From CAJXZP01 sp964195485 (lineage in GTDB: Bacteria; Bacteroidota; Bacteroidia; Flavobacteriales_G; Salibacteraceae): DNA of 40,596 bases. This document shows, piece after piece, positions 33,701 through 40,596 of this stretch (the first letter of the stretch is position 1; every line of letters starts with the position of its first letter). Made by a program: the position numbers and the translations under genes. The notes beneath the pieces were generated by a model. It searched no databases. It was not told the DNA's origin and saw only the letters and a program-made list of their open reading frames with translations. Location: positions 1 to 40,596 of the forward strand of contig CAXMPG010000024.1 in assembly GCA_964195485.1 (NCBI GenBank). Direction: 5' to 3'.

Positions 33701-35284
33701 TTAGTTCACCTTTATTCCGTTTTTAAATGTTCTAGTTTGTTTAAGGGTTCCTTCTTCATCATAGACTTTATACTTACCATTTAATCGGCCATCTTTAAAA
33801 TAACTATGATTTACTAAAACGCCTTTTTCGTTAAATACTTTACACTCCCCACTCGGGCGGTCTTTTTTATACGATTGCGCTCTTTTTATTTGTCCTTGAG
33901 GGTAGTTAAAAATCCACTTACCTGATTTTGAACCATCGCTATATGACCCAAATGATTCTAGTTTTCCATACTCTGTGAAATACTCCCACTTTCCCTCTTT
34001 CAGGTTGTTTTTATACACCCCTCTTTCGCGTAAAATGTTTTTCGGGTACCAGAAAGACCAATCTCCTGACTTCATCCCCATTTCCCATTGTCCGGTATAT
34101 TTCGCATCACCCGTAGCAAACCAACCGGCCCAATTACCATCCATTTTACCGGTAGTGAAAGAACCTTTATCTTTTGTTTTACCGGTTTCAAAATACGAAA
34201 TCCAATGACCTTCTTCTAAGCCTTTGGTATACGAACCTTGGGTGAACACCTGGCCGTTTTCCCACCAGCTCGTCCATTCACCCTCCTCTAAATCATGTAT
34301 ATAATTCCCAGAACGGAATTTCTTTCCACTTTCGTGATTGTAGGTCCATTTGCCATTTTTTTGACCTAATACATACTCTCCTTCCGATTCTATTTTACCA
34401 TCTCTAAAATAAACCATCCAGTGTCCTTGCTCTTTTCCTTCCACGTACTCTCCAACCCAATCTTTATCTCCATTGGCAAAAAACGCACGCCACTTACCAT
34501 CTCGTAAATTGTTCTTATAGTTACCTCTATGGCTTATTTGACCATTTTTAAAATACAGTTTATACGGCCCAGTAATGTTTCCATCCATAAAAGACATATC
34601 CTTCCATTTAGCCCCATCAGCATACCAGTGCTGCCACTCTCCATCGGGTAAGCCTGCACTAAAAGACCCAATATATTTTTTGTTCCCGTTCTCAAAGAAC
34701 TTAACAGTACCGCCATTTCTAACCCCTTGTTCAATGTATGACTCTTCTCTGATTTGATACGTATCATCTACTTTCACTTCATGATAATATCTTACAAATC
34801 CACCCCCGTTTTTTACAATTTGAATTTTGGATACTTGATCATAAAAGTCAATAATTTTCCTTTGGCCATTTACACACTCTTCTACTTTCCATAAGCTACC
34901 GTCTGTATTCCAAAACTGCCAAGTACTATCACATGCATCTTTATCAAAATATCCTTGCTCTTTTTTTGTTCCATCCGCATACCAAGAAGTATAAAGACTA
35001 TCTCTAAACCCACGACTATAATAGTTTTCTAGCTCTTTTTGGCCGTTTTCGTAATACAAAATTTGCGCACCATTTATGAACCCAAGTCTATACTCTACTT
35101 CCTCACTAACCTTTCCGCTAGGATACCAGTATTTCCAAGAACCCGTTTCCTTACCATCTAAACGATTGCCTTCACTACGTTTTTGTAAGTGAGCATCATC
35201 ATGATAATCAATGTAGTGTTGAACATCCTGACTAAAAGCCGTTACACTGAATACTAAAAATAGAACAATAAAAATATTACGCAT
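33701..35284 (-). CDS. Secreted YwqK/MORN-variant repeat protein
   Basis: A 527-residue protein with signal peptide MRNIFIVLFLVFSVTAFSQ, followed by about 20 tandem repeats of roughly 23 residues. The consensus is G-x-W-x-x-(W/Y)-(Y/F)-x-(N/D)-G-x-x-x-x-x-G-x-(Y/F)-x-x-G, as in GKWRAFFANGDKDWVGEY and GEWTSWWENGQVFTQGSY. This is the MORN-variant (PF07661) pattern often labelled as the antitoxin of a YwqK toxin-antitoxin system. That label does not fit a long exported repeat protein with no toxin gene beside it. There is no T9SS sorting domain, so it is probably periplasmic or outer-membrane associated. Function unknown. Confidence 0.88.
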   Translation of the reverse strand: MRNIFIVLFLVFSVTAFSQDVQHYIDYHDDAHLQKRSEGNRLDGKETGSWKYWYPSGKVSEEVEYRLGFINGAQILYYENGQKELENYYSRGFRDSLYTSWYADGTKKEQGYFDKDACDSTWQFWNTDGSLWKVEECVNGQRKIIDFYDQVSKIQIVKNGGGFVRYYHEVKVDDTYQIREESYIEQGVRNGGTVKFFENGNKKYIGSFSAGLPDGEWQHWYADGAKWKDMSFMDGNITGPYKLYFKNGQISHRGNYKNNLRDGKWRAFFANGDKDWVGEYVEGKEQGHWMVYFRDGKIESEGEYVLGQKNGKWTYNHESGKKFRSGNYIHDLEEGEWTSWWENGQVFTQGSYTKGLEEGHWISYFETGKTKDKGSFTTGKMDGNWAGWFATGDAKYTGQWEMGMKSGDWSFWYPKNILRERGVYKNNLKEGKWEYFTEYGKLESFGSYSDGSKSGKWIFNYPQGQIKRAQSYKKDRPSGECKVFNEKGVLVNHSYFKDGRLNGKYKVYDEEGTLKQTRTFKNGIKVN

Positions 35285-35300
35285 TATACTGGATTTTTGA

Positions 35301-35308
35301 CAAAAATA
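35301..35308 (-). promoter_or_regulatory. Candidate -7 element for the YwqK-repeat gene
   Basis: The reverse strand reads TATTTTTG, 16 bp before the ATG at 35284, giving a very short leader. No clear -33. Confidence 0.5.
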
Positions 35309-35401
35309 TGTGATGCAATTCTTAGGTTAACGATCAATCTAAAATAATATTCACATTATTTAGACTTCTATTCTTAAACCCCAATTTGAACGCTAAAAGA
35401 T

Positions 35402-35409
35402 TATTTTTG
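35402..35409 (+). promoter_or_regulatory. Candidate -7 element for the DUF2461 gene
   Basis: TATTTTTG, 22 bp before the ATG at 35432. A TTTG is present upstream but only 13 bp away, too close for a standard -33. Confidence 0.45.
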
Positions 35410-35431
35410 GTATTCTTAAAAAATCAACACC

Positions 35432-36115
35432 ATGGGCATTTCAAAAAACACATTCTCTTTTCTAAATCACTTAGCAAATAATAACAACCGTGACTGGTTT
35501 GCTGAAAACAAATCAATTTATACCGCTGCCCATGAAGATGTAATTGAATTCTCAAATTCTTTACTCGATAACATGCATGCGTTTGATAAAATAGAAACTC
35601 CTTCTGGTAAGAAAGCACTAAAACGGATTTATAGAGATGTCCGTTTTTCAAAAAACAAAGCGCCCTATAAACAACATTTCGGAATGATGTTTTCTAGACT
35701 TGGAACAGAACGAAGAGGCACCTATTACATCCACCTTCAACCCGGTGAAAGTTTTATTGGCGGAGGTTTTTGGGGTCCCGAAAAAGATGATTTATTACGT
35801 ATCAGAAAACATATAGCGCAAGACGACACTTATTTTAGAGCGGTACTGGATTCGAAAGGTTTCAAAAAAGAATTTGGAACCATGCGCGGAGAACAGTTAA
35901 AGTCTTCACCTAAAAACTTTGATAAAGAACATCCTGCCATTGATTTATTGCGATACAAGCAATTCTTGGTAATGAAAACATTTACTAACGAAGAAGTATT
36001 AAGTCCTGATTTTGCAATTGAAGCTGCTAAAACCTTAAAAGGGATGCTTCCGTTTTTTGATATTATGACAGAAATGCTAACCACCAATATGAATGGGGAA
36101 AGTTTGATTGGGTAA
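35432..36115 (+). CDS. DUF2461 domain-containing protein
   Basis: A 227-residue cytoplasmic protein covering the whole DUF2461 (TIGR02453) family. Key segments are FLNHLANNNNRDWFAENKSI near the N-terminus, RIYRDVRFSKNKAPYKQHFG near residues 65-84, and YYIHLQPGESFIGGGFWGPE near 93-112, which are the family's most conserved blocks. The biochemical function is not established. It stands alone, with its own -7 element, and is followed by a gene-free stretch. Confidence 0.9.
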   Translation: MGISKNTFSFLNHLANNNNRDWFAENKSIYTAAHEDVIEFSNSLLDNMHAFDKIETPSGKKALKRIYRDVRFSKNKAPYKQHFGMMFSRLGTERRGTYYIHLQPGESFIGGGFWGPEKDDLLRIRKHIAQDDTYFRAVLDSKGFKKEFGTMRGEQLKSSPKNFDKEHPAIDLLRYKQFLVMKTFTNEEVLSPDFAIEAAKTLKGMLPFFDIMTEMLTTNMNGESLIG

Positions 36116-36348
36116 TTGATAACCGATTGCCATTAAGTTTTTCTAAGCTGTTTCAAAGCTTGAAAACTAAAATACTCAATCTACATCTTTTTTTATTTCT
36201 TATTTGACAAGGTGCTGGGCTGTAGTCCTAGCGGAGCAACTTGGGGTACAGAAGCATTAAATGTAATAGGAAAATACTTTTAAAGCATAAAAAAGCCTTT
36301 GACAAAAAAATTGTCAAAGGCTTTTACCTTAATAAAATAACGGATAAA
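36116..36348. other. Intergenic region with a REP-like hairpin
   Basis: No gene seen. It contains a GC-richer patch at about 36211-36255 that stands out from the AT-rich background, with GCTGGG and CCTAGC able to pair around a short loop followed by GGAGCAACTTGGGG, and then the terminator at 36289-36325. Confidence 0.4.
36289..36325 (-). terminator. Intrinsic terminator of the cysteine-rich T9SS gene
   Basis: AAAAGCCTTTGACAA and TTGTCAAAGGCTTTT form a perfect 15-bp stem around AAAAA. The leftward transcript then continues into a T-run. It starts 23 bp after the stop codon. Confidence 0.93.
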
Positions 36349-37359
36349 TTATTCTGTCAATATTATTTTTTCGTACTTAGAAAAAGTATCGTTAGAGAAT
36401 CTAATAATGTAAATTCCTTTTCCTGCAAACGTTAAGTCGATAGTTTTAGAAATCACATTATTGTAATCGGTAGATTCATAAATCACTCTACCACGAACGT
36501 CTATAACTGATATAGTATACTCTTCACTTGTGTTAAGGTTTCCGTTAATTTGAATGCTTCCAGAACTTGGATTTGGAGTAATTTTTAAATCATTCACCCA
36601 GTTATTTTCTTCTACTCCAACAAAACCACAAGCAGCACAAGATTCCCAACATACTACCGGTAATATAGTATCTCCAGAAGGAGTAAATACTCTATTTGTA
36701 AAAGTACCACTTGCATCTGTTACCGTTTTTGTACATGGTAACCCTTCCGTTAAATCTTCTTGAGCAGTCCAACCATCTAAAGTGAATTTAAACTCAATAG
36801 AATCTGTGGGCACGGTCAATGTGATTTCGTAAATACCATCATTATTTGGAGATGTCATTACGTTACATGCACCACACCAACTATTAAATGTACCGTTAAT
36901 GTTAACATCAGTATAACTACCTGAATAATCAGACATATCTACTTGAAATGTAACTTGAGCGCTGGTAGGCGCACCCGTACAAGCTAAACAAGATTCCCAA
37001 CAAACGACAGGAAGAACGGTATCACCCGTTATTACAATAGAACGATTTGTATTTGCACCCGTTGTTTTTGTACATGAAGATCCAGGGAGTAAAGCTTCTT
37101 GACCTGTCCAATTATCAAAAGAGTATTTAAATTCGGTAGAATCATCGGCAATTGGAATAGTGATTTCCCATACGCCATCGCTATTAGCATCTGTCATGGC
37201 AGAGCAACTTCCGCACCAGTTATTAAAAATTCCGTTTACTTCAGGGGTGGTAAAAGCTCCTGAGTAATAGTTCATGTCTACTTGAAAAGTAACATCATGG
37301 GTTTGCCCAAAACTGATAAGACTTACTAGTAAGCCAAATAAAAGAGTAATTTTTTTCAT
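36349..37359 (-). CDS. Secreted protein with two tandem cysteine-rich starch-binding-like domains and T9SS type A sorting domain
   Basis: From the ATG at 37359 the protein has 336 residues. A signal peptide (MKKITLLFGLLVSLISFG) is followed by two copies of an approximately 115-residue domain. Each has VTFQVDM..YSG near the start, NG.FN.WCG.C, an EFK(Y/F) strand with the DGWTAQE-type turn, and the ending LPVVCWESC.AC. The fold looks like the E-set/CBM20-like starch-binding group (GIFNNW motif), with added cysteines that could form disulfides. The last 80 residues (LKITPNPSSGSIQINGNLN to GIYIIRFSNDTFSKYEKIIL) are a type A sorting domain. The TTG six codons upstream lies inside the -7 box and is rejected as the start. 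No catalytic domain is present, so it is likely a surface glycan-binding protein. Confidence 0.88.
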   Translation of the reverse strand: MKKITLLFGLLVSLISFGQTHDVTFQVDMNYYSGAFTTPEVNGIFNNWCGSCSAMTDANSDGVWEITIPIADDSTEFKYSFDNWTGQEALLPGSSCTKTTGANTNRSIVITGDTVLPVVCWESCLACTGAPTSAQVTFQVDMSDYSGSYTDVNINGTFNSWCGACNVMTSPNNDGIYEITLTVPTDSIEFKFTLDGWTAQEDLTEGLPCTKTVTDASGTFTNRVFTPSGDTILPVVCWESCAACGFVGVEENNWVNDLKITPNPSSGSIQINGNLNTSEEYTISVIDVRGRVIYESTDYNNVISKTIDLTFAGKGIYIIRFSNDTFSKYEKIILTE

Positions 37360-37374
37360 AATATTTATTTTTAG

Positions 37375-37406
37375 CAAATATAGCTATCTTTTGGTAAATA
37401 ACACAA
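37375..37406 (-). promoter_or_regulatory. Candidate promoter for the cysteine-rich T9SS gene
   Basis: The reverse strand has TTG (37406-37404), a 21-bp spacer and TATATTTG (37382-37375), 15 bp before the ATG at 37359. It faces away from the NUDIX regulator promoter. Confidence 0.6.
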
Positions 37407-37524
37407 TAAGTCTTTTTTTTGGCTTATATTTACATATCACAAGTCTAATGATGTTGACTTTGAAATAATTAGAGATATAGTAGAAGAAACAAAAAGTTTA
37501 TCTAAGGTATTTGACTGTACTTTT

Positions 37525-37532
37525 TATATTTG
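37525..37532 (+). promoter_or_regulatory. Candidate -7 element for the NUDIX regulator gene
   Basis: TATATTTG ends 6 bp before the ATG at 37539. If used, the message is nearly leaderless. An in-frame TTG at 37530 lies within the box. Confidence 0.55.
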
Positions 37533-37538
37533 CGAGAT

Positions 37539-38285
37539 ATGGAGGAAGTGGACAACGATTTAGAATTACAACGGAAGAAATTTGCAATACCTTACTACGA
37601 GATTTCGTATGATAAGTTTTTTCAATTTGGACTTTCTGTGGATTGCGTTGTTTTCGGATATCATGAACAGCAACTAAAAGTCTTACTTATTAAACGTGGA
37701 GTAGAGCCATTTAAGGGAGAATGGGCATTACCGGGTGATTTGGTATATCCAAATGAGAATATTGATGTAGCTGCAAAAAGGGTATTGAAAGACTTGACTG
37801 GAATAAATAATTTGTTCCTAGAACAAACAAAAGTCTATGGTCAAGCAGATCGTCACCCTGCAGGAAGAGTTGTTACTACGGGATATTATTCTCTGATTGA
37901 TATTTCAAAGCATGATCCACACGCTTCAGCTTGGGCAGATGGATTGTATTGGTTAGATTTAGATAAACTTCCATCGCTAGCTTTTGATCACTCTATTATT
38001 TTAAATGACGCAATCGAGATATTACGGAGTAATGTTCGTCATATGCCAATTGGCTTTGAGTTATTGCCAAAGAAATTTGCTTTGGCACAACTTCAAGAGC
38101 TATATGAAGCACTTTTAGATGAAAACTACGACAAGGCCAATTTTAGAAAACGAATTGTAAGTCAAGACTTATTGATTGATCTTAAGGAAATGCAAAAAGG
38201 TGTACCTCATAGACCTGCTCGCTTATTCTCTTTTGATCTTGAACGCTATGAACTTTTGAAAAAGAAGGGTTTTTCGTTTGGCTAG
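37539..38285 (+). CDS. NUDIX-fold transcriptional regulator (NrtR/AraR-like)
   Basis: A 248-residue protein with an N-terminal NUDIX domain (VDCVVFGYHEQQLKVLLIKR, then PFKGEWALPGDLVYPNENID) and a C-terminal winged-helix-like segment (FALAQLQELYEALLDENYDK, FRKRIV, HRPARLFSFD). That is the NrtR arrangement. The NUDIX box helix reads KRVLKDLTGI where active hydrolases have REUxEExGU, so the catalytic glutamates are missing. It is more likely a ligand-sensing DNA-binding protein than an enzyme. Relatives in Bacteroidetes regulate sugar use (AraR), and its two neighbours encode glycan-binding-type T9SS proteins, so control of that locus is a reasonable inference. The ATG at 37539 is preferred over TTG at 37530. 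Confidence 0.88.
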   Translation: MEEVDNDLELQRKKFAIPYYEISYDKFFQFGLSVDCVVFGYHEQQLKVLLIKRGVEPFKGEWALPGDLVYPNENIDVAAKRVLKDLTGINNLFLEQTKVYGQADRHPAGRVVTTGYYSLIDISKHDPHASAWADGLYWLDLDKLPSLAFDHSIILNDAIEILRSNVRHMPIGFELLPKKFALAQLQELYEALLDENYDKANFRKRIVSQDLLIDLKEMQKGVPHRPARLFSFDLERYELLKKKGFSFG

Positions 38286-38637
38286 CAATCACAGCTAGAA
38301 AAGTTTCACGGTTTGAGAAAGACAGACTGTTTTAAATAGAATTATAGGAGTCCATTTCGTTTTTACGGTTTGGGCTTTTTGCTTTCTATGTTTTTAACTT
38401 CATCTATTTGTTCTAAGGTAATTTCAAGCTCTAAGAACTGTTGCAGTTGCACGAATCAATTTACTTATGCCATGTATAGTTATACGTGCGCAAAGAGCTC
38501 TTGATTGGTGATTACACCGTCTATCGATTTTTGGGGTAAGGTCAAATTCTATTAGGAGGTAATTACTTTCTTAATCCTTCTTTTACTAATCAGCATATCG
38601 AGCTCAGAACCTTCACTTCAAAATTAGCAAAACAAAA
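38286..38637. other. Gene-free region with possible decayed gene remnants
   Basis: About 350 bp with no intact gene. On the reverse strand two short stretches read like broken coding sequence: 38524-38486 (IDGVITNQELFAH) and 38452-38363 (VQLQQFLELEITLEQIDEVK, then NIESKKPKP and stop), in different frames and separated by stop codons. I do not recognise the source family. Confidence 0.3.
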
Positions 38638-38670
38638 AAAGGCCTCCATTCTTAAAGAATGGAGGCCTTT
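38632..38670 (-). terminator. Intrinsic terminator of the repeat-rich T9SS gene
   Basis: AAAGGCCTCCATTCTT and AAGAATGGAGGCCTTT form a 16-bp stem with a minimal loop, followed in the leftward transcript by TTTTTTTGTTTT. It starts 23 bp after the stop codon. Confidence 0.93.
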
Positions 38671-38693
38671 TAAATAATACTAGTTATTAATCT

Positions 38694-40596
38694 CTACTTT
38701 GTAATTGTGATTTTTTCAATTACAGTACCTGATTCACTTGTTATTCTGATAAGGTAAATTCCATTAGAAACATGATTAAGATTTACTCTCTTATTCAACG
38801 TATTCCCGTTTTCTGAATCTTCCATTATCACTCTTCCTTGTAAGTCAGTTATCAAAATTGAAACTTCTCCCGAAACATTTAAAGAACCCGTCATGTTGAA
38901 TTCTCCATTGTTAGGATTTGGATAAACCTTAAAGTCTTCAACCCAATTCTCTTCTACTCCAGTTGAAATGCTACCAAAGTAAACATCGTCACAGTAATAG
39001 GTTTTTTCACCTGCAGTTGCACCGTCAGTTCCAAAACCGTAGAAGATAGATAGTAAGTCATAGGTATTCGCAAAATTAATTGCTGGTGTACCTGTAGCTT
39101 CATTTGCAAAATCAAACACTAGTGTATCCCAAGCTCCAGCGACCGTGGTTACCATTTCAGTTTCAACAGTAATTGTGTTGTCTGTATGGTCTTCTGCTTT
39201 TAATCTAACTATTGTTCCGGCATCCGGTGACCAAACGATCACTGAAATAGTTGTACTTCCAGAAACAAAAGGAATAGCCGATGCAAATCCACTTGGTGTA
39301 CCAAGGGTAGTCCCTGCCCAAGTTTCTGCGGTCGCAGATTTGGTAGACATTAATACCATATTGGTTGCATTGGTTGGATCAACTACAACTGCAGAAGAAT
39401 CGCCACCAAAATCAGTTACCGTATAATCAACAGTAGCAGTATCATCCCAAGTTATTGGCATGTCTATTTGTGCTAATGTTGGTCCACCACCTGATCCGAA
39501 AACAACATTGTCAGAGTAGTATGTTTTCACACCTGCTGTAGCTCCATCAGTTCCAAAGTTGAAGAAAATAGAAAGCATGTCATAGTTGTATGTAAAGTCA
39601 ATTGCTGCAGTACCTGTAGCTTCATTTGCAAAATCAAACACAAGTGTTTCCCAAGTCCCAGCAACAGTAGTCATTGCTTCAGTTTCCACAGATTTAGTTA
39701 CATCTGTATGGTCTTCTGCTTTTAAACGAACCACTATTCCAGCATCCGGTGACCAAACAGTCACAGATATGGTAGTACTTCCAGTAACAAAAGGAATTGC
39801 CGTTGCAAATCCGCTAGGCGTACTAAGTGTCGTTCCTGCCCAAGTTTCTGCGGTTGCAGATTTAGTAGTCATTAAAACCAAGTTGGTTGCATTGGTTGGA
39901 TCAACTACAACTGCAGAAGAATCGCCACCAAAATCAGTTACCGTATAATCAACAGTAGCGGTATCACTCCATGTTATAGGCATATCGATTTGAGCTAGTG
40001 TTGGACCACTACCCCCATTACCACCGAAGAACACATCGTCACAGTAGTATGTTTTCACACCTGCAGTAGCTCCATCAGTTCCAAAATTGTAAAAGATAGA
40101 AAGCATGTCATAGGTATTCGAAAAGTTAATTGCTGCAGTACCTGAAGCTTGGTTAGAGAAATCGAATACTAATGTATCCCATACGCCAGCCGCACCTGTT
40201 GTTGCTTCCGTTTCAACACTTATTGCGTTGTTGGTATGATCTTCTGCTTTTAATCTAACTATTGTTCCAGCATCCGGTGACCAAACGATCACAGAAATTG
40301 AAGTAGCACCAGAAACAAAAGGAATAGCCGTTGCAAATCCACTAGGCGTACTAAGTGTAGTACCTGCCCAAGATTGTGCCGTAGCTGATTTAGTAGACAT
40401 TAATACCAAGTTGGTTGCATTGGTTGGATCAACTACTACCGCAGAAGAATCTCCTCCAAAATCGGTTACCGTATAATCAACTAAAGCCGTATCATTCCAA
40501 GTAATAGGCATCTCAATTTGAGCTAGTCCGGGAGGAGGGAAAGCACCAAATACTACATCATCCGTATAGTATGTTTTTGCTGTTCCAGCTCCTGCG
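38694..40596 (-). CDS. Secreted multi-domain carbohydrate-binding-like repeat protein with T9SS type A sorting domain (N-terminus outside window)
   Basis: The frame is open to the right edge, so only the C-terminal part of about 634 residues is seen. It contains three nearly identical repeats of about 175 residues and the tail of a fourth. Each starts LAQI(D/E)MPITW and contains DYTVTDFGGDSSAVVVDPTN, WAGTTL.TPSGFA.AIPFV, VWSPDAG..VRLKAEDHT, DTLVFDF.N and GTDGATAG.KTYY.DDV. The repeats look like jelly-roll carbohydrate-binding modules that I recall from marine Bacteroidetes surface proteins and laminarinases. The final 90 residues (VYPNPNNGEFNMTGSLN to GIYLIRITSESGTVIEKITI) are a type A sorting domain resembling that of the gene at 36349-37359. 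No catalytic part is visible, though one could lie upstream. Confidence 0.9.
   Translation of the reverse strand, partial: AGAGTAKTYYTDDVVFGAFPPPGLAQIEMPITWNDTALVDYTVTDFGGDSSAVVVDPTNATNLVLMSTKSATAQSWAGTTLSTPSGFATAIPFVSGATSISVIVWSPDAGTIVRLKAEDHTNNAISVETEATTGAAGVWDTLVFDFSNQASGTAAINFSNTYDMLSIFYNFGTDGATAGVKTYYCDDVFFGGNGGSGPTLAQIDMPITWSDTATVDYTVTDFGGDSSAVVVDPTNATNLVLMTTKSATAETWAGTTLSTPSGFATAIPFVTGSTTISVTVWSPDAGIVVRLKAEDHTDVTKSVETEAMTTVAGTWETLVFDFANEATGTAAIDFTYNYDMLSIFFNFGTDGATAGVKTYYSDNVVFGSGGGPTLAQIDMPITWDDTATVDYTVTDFGGDSSAVVVDPTNATNMVLMSTKSATAETWAGTTLGTPSGFASAIPFVSGSTTISVIVWSPDAGTIVRLKAEDHTDNTITVETEMVTTVAGAWDTLVFDFANEATGTPAINFANTYDLLSIFYGFGTDGATAGEKTYYCDDVYFGSISTGVEENWVEDFKVYPNPNNGEFNMTGSLNVSGEVSILITDLQGRVIMEDSENGNTLNKRVNLNHVSNGIYLIRITSESGTVIEKITITK
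38956..40596 (-). repeat. Tandem coding repeats of 522-528 bp
   Basis: The codon for Met in MPITW recurs at 40511, 39983 and 39461, giving periods of 528 and 522 bp. Long runs match closely at the DNA level, for example the stretches beginning near 40415, 39887 and 39365. A fragment of a further copy reaches the right edge. Confidence 0.9.

Noticed and set aside
36241..36435. A 64-codon forward frame overlapping the end of the cysteine-rich T9SS gene
   Set aside because: It runs through the terminator hairpin and antisense to a well-supported gene; the lysine-rich product is an artefact of AT-rich DNA.
37539..38285. Annotation as an ADP-ribose pyrophosphatase or other NUDIX hydrolase
   Set aside because: The NUDIX box lacks the catalytic glutamates and a winged-helix-like C-terminus is present.
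38956..40596. CRISPR or short tandem repeat array
   Set aside because: The repetition is in-frame coding sequence with a period above 500 bp and near-identical protein domains; no CRISPR-type repeat-spacer pattern is visible anywhere in the window.

Overview
The window looks like chromosomal DNA from a marine or aquatic Bacteroidetes, most likely order Flavobacteriales. The evidence is AT-rich DNA, a SusC/SusD pair, four substrates of the type IX secretion system (T9SS), DUF4270 and DUF2461 proteins, and many exact matches to the Bacteroidetes -7 promoter element TAnnTTTG a short distance upstream of start codons. Assignment below order level would be a guess.

Layout. 1-7.8 kb is a core block. 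A leftward run of panC, panD and a flippase-like membrane protein is divergent from a rightward run of a GT5 (glycogen synthase) N-terminal-only protein, a DUF4270 lipoprotein and glmS. Leftward genes for a TM2-domain protein and an S41 processing protease follow. 8.3-13.1 kb is a SusC/SusD pair closed by a strong terminator, with no glycosidase or regulator beside it. 13.17-13.67 kb is the most unusual spot. A leftward tRNA-Leu(CAA) and its terminator are followed by a 95-codon GIY-YIG endonuclease gene, and then by a second, degenerate copy of the tRNA 3' end and terminator. That second copy carries a palindrome in its T-loop. 13.9-16.1 kb is the translation and nucleotide run prs, rplY/ctc, pth. 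16.1-23.5 kb carries a coiled-coil protein divergent from comF, then msrC, an Ig-like lipoprotein, an omega-amidase with a RidA-family deaminase, an acyl-CoA carboxylase carboxyltransferase and a small TfoX-like protein. 23.6-32.1 kb has a large helical protein of unknown function, a possible small RNA, and leftward genes for a T9SS type A protein, an MsbA-like ABC exporter, riboflavin synthase and a T9SS type B protein. 32.3-36.1 kb has pdxA, a secreted protein of about 20 YwqK/MORN-variant repeats, and a DUF2461 protein. 36.3-40.6 kb is a probable glycan-binding locus: two T9SS proteins with tandem carbohydrate-binding-like domains flank a NUDIX-fold regulator whose hydrolase motif is degenerate. 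The second of these runs off the right edge.

How the genes fit together. Much of the window is housekeeping: pantothenate/CoA, UDP-GlcNAc, PRPP, riboflavin, PLP, tRNA recycling and methionine sulfoxide repair. Between these are surface-exposed and secreted glycan-handling proteins. The best candidate for something little described is the tRNA-Leu/GIY-YIG duplication. It has the geometry of a very small tRNA-targeting mobile element of about 390 bp, with no visible recombinase.
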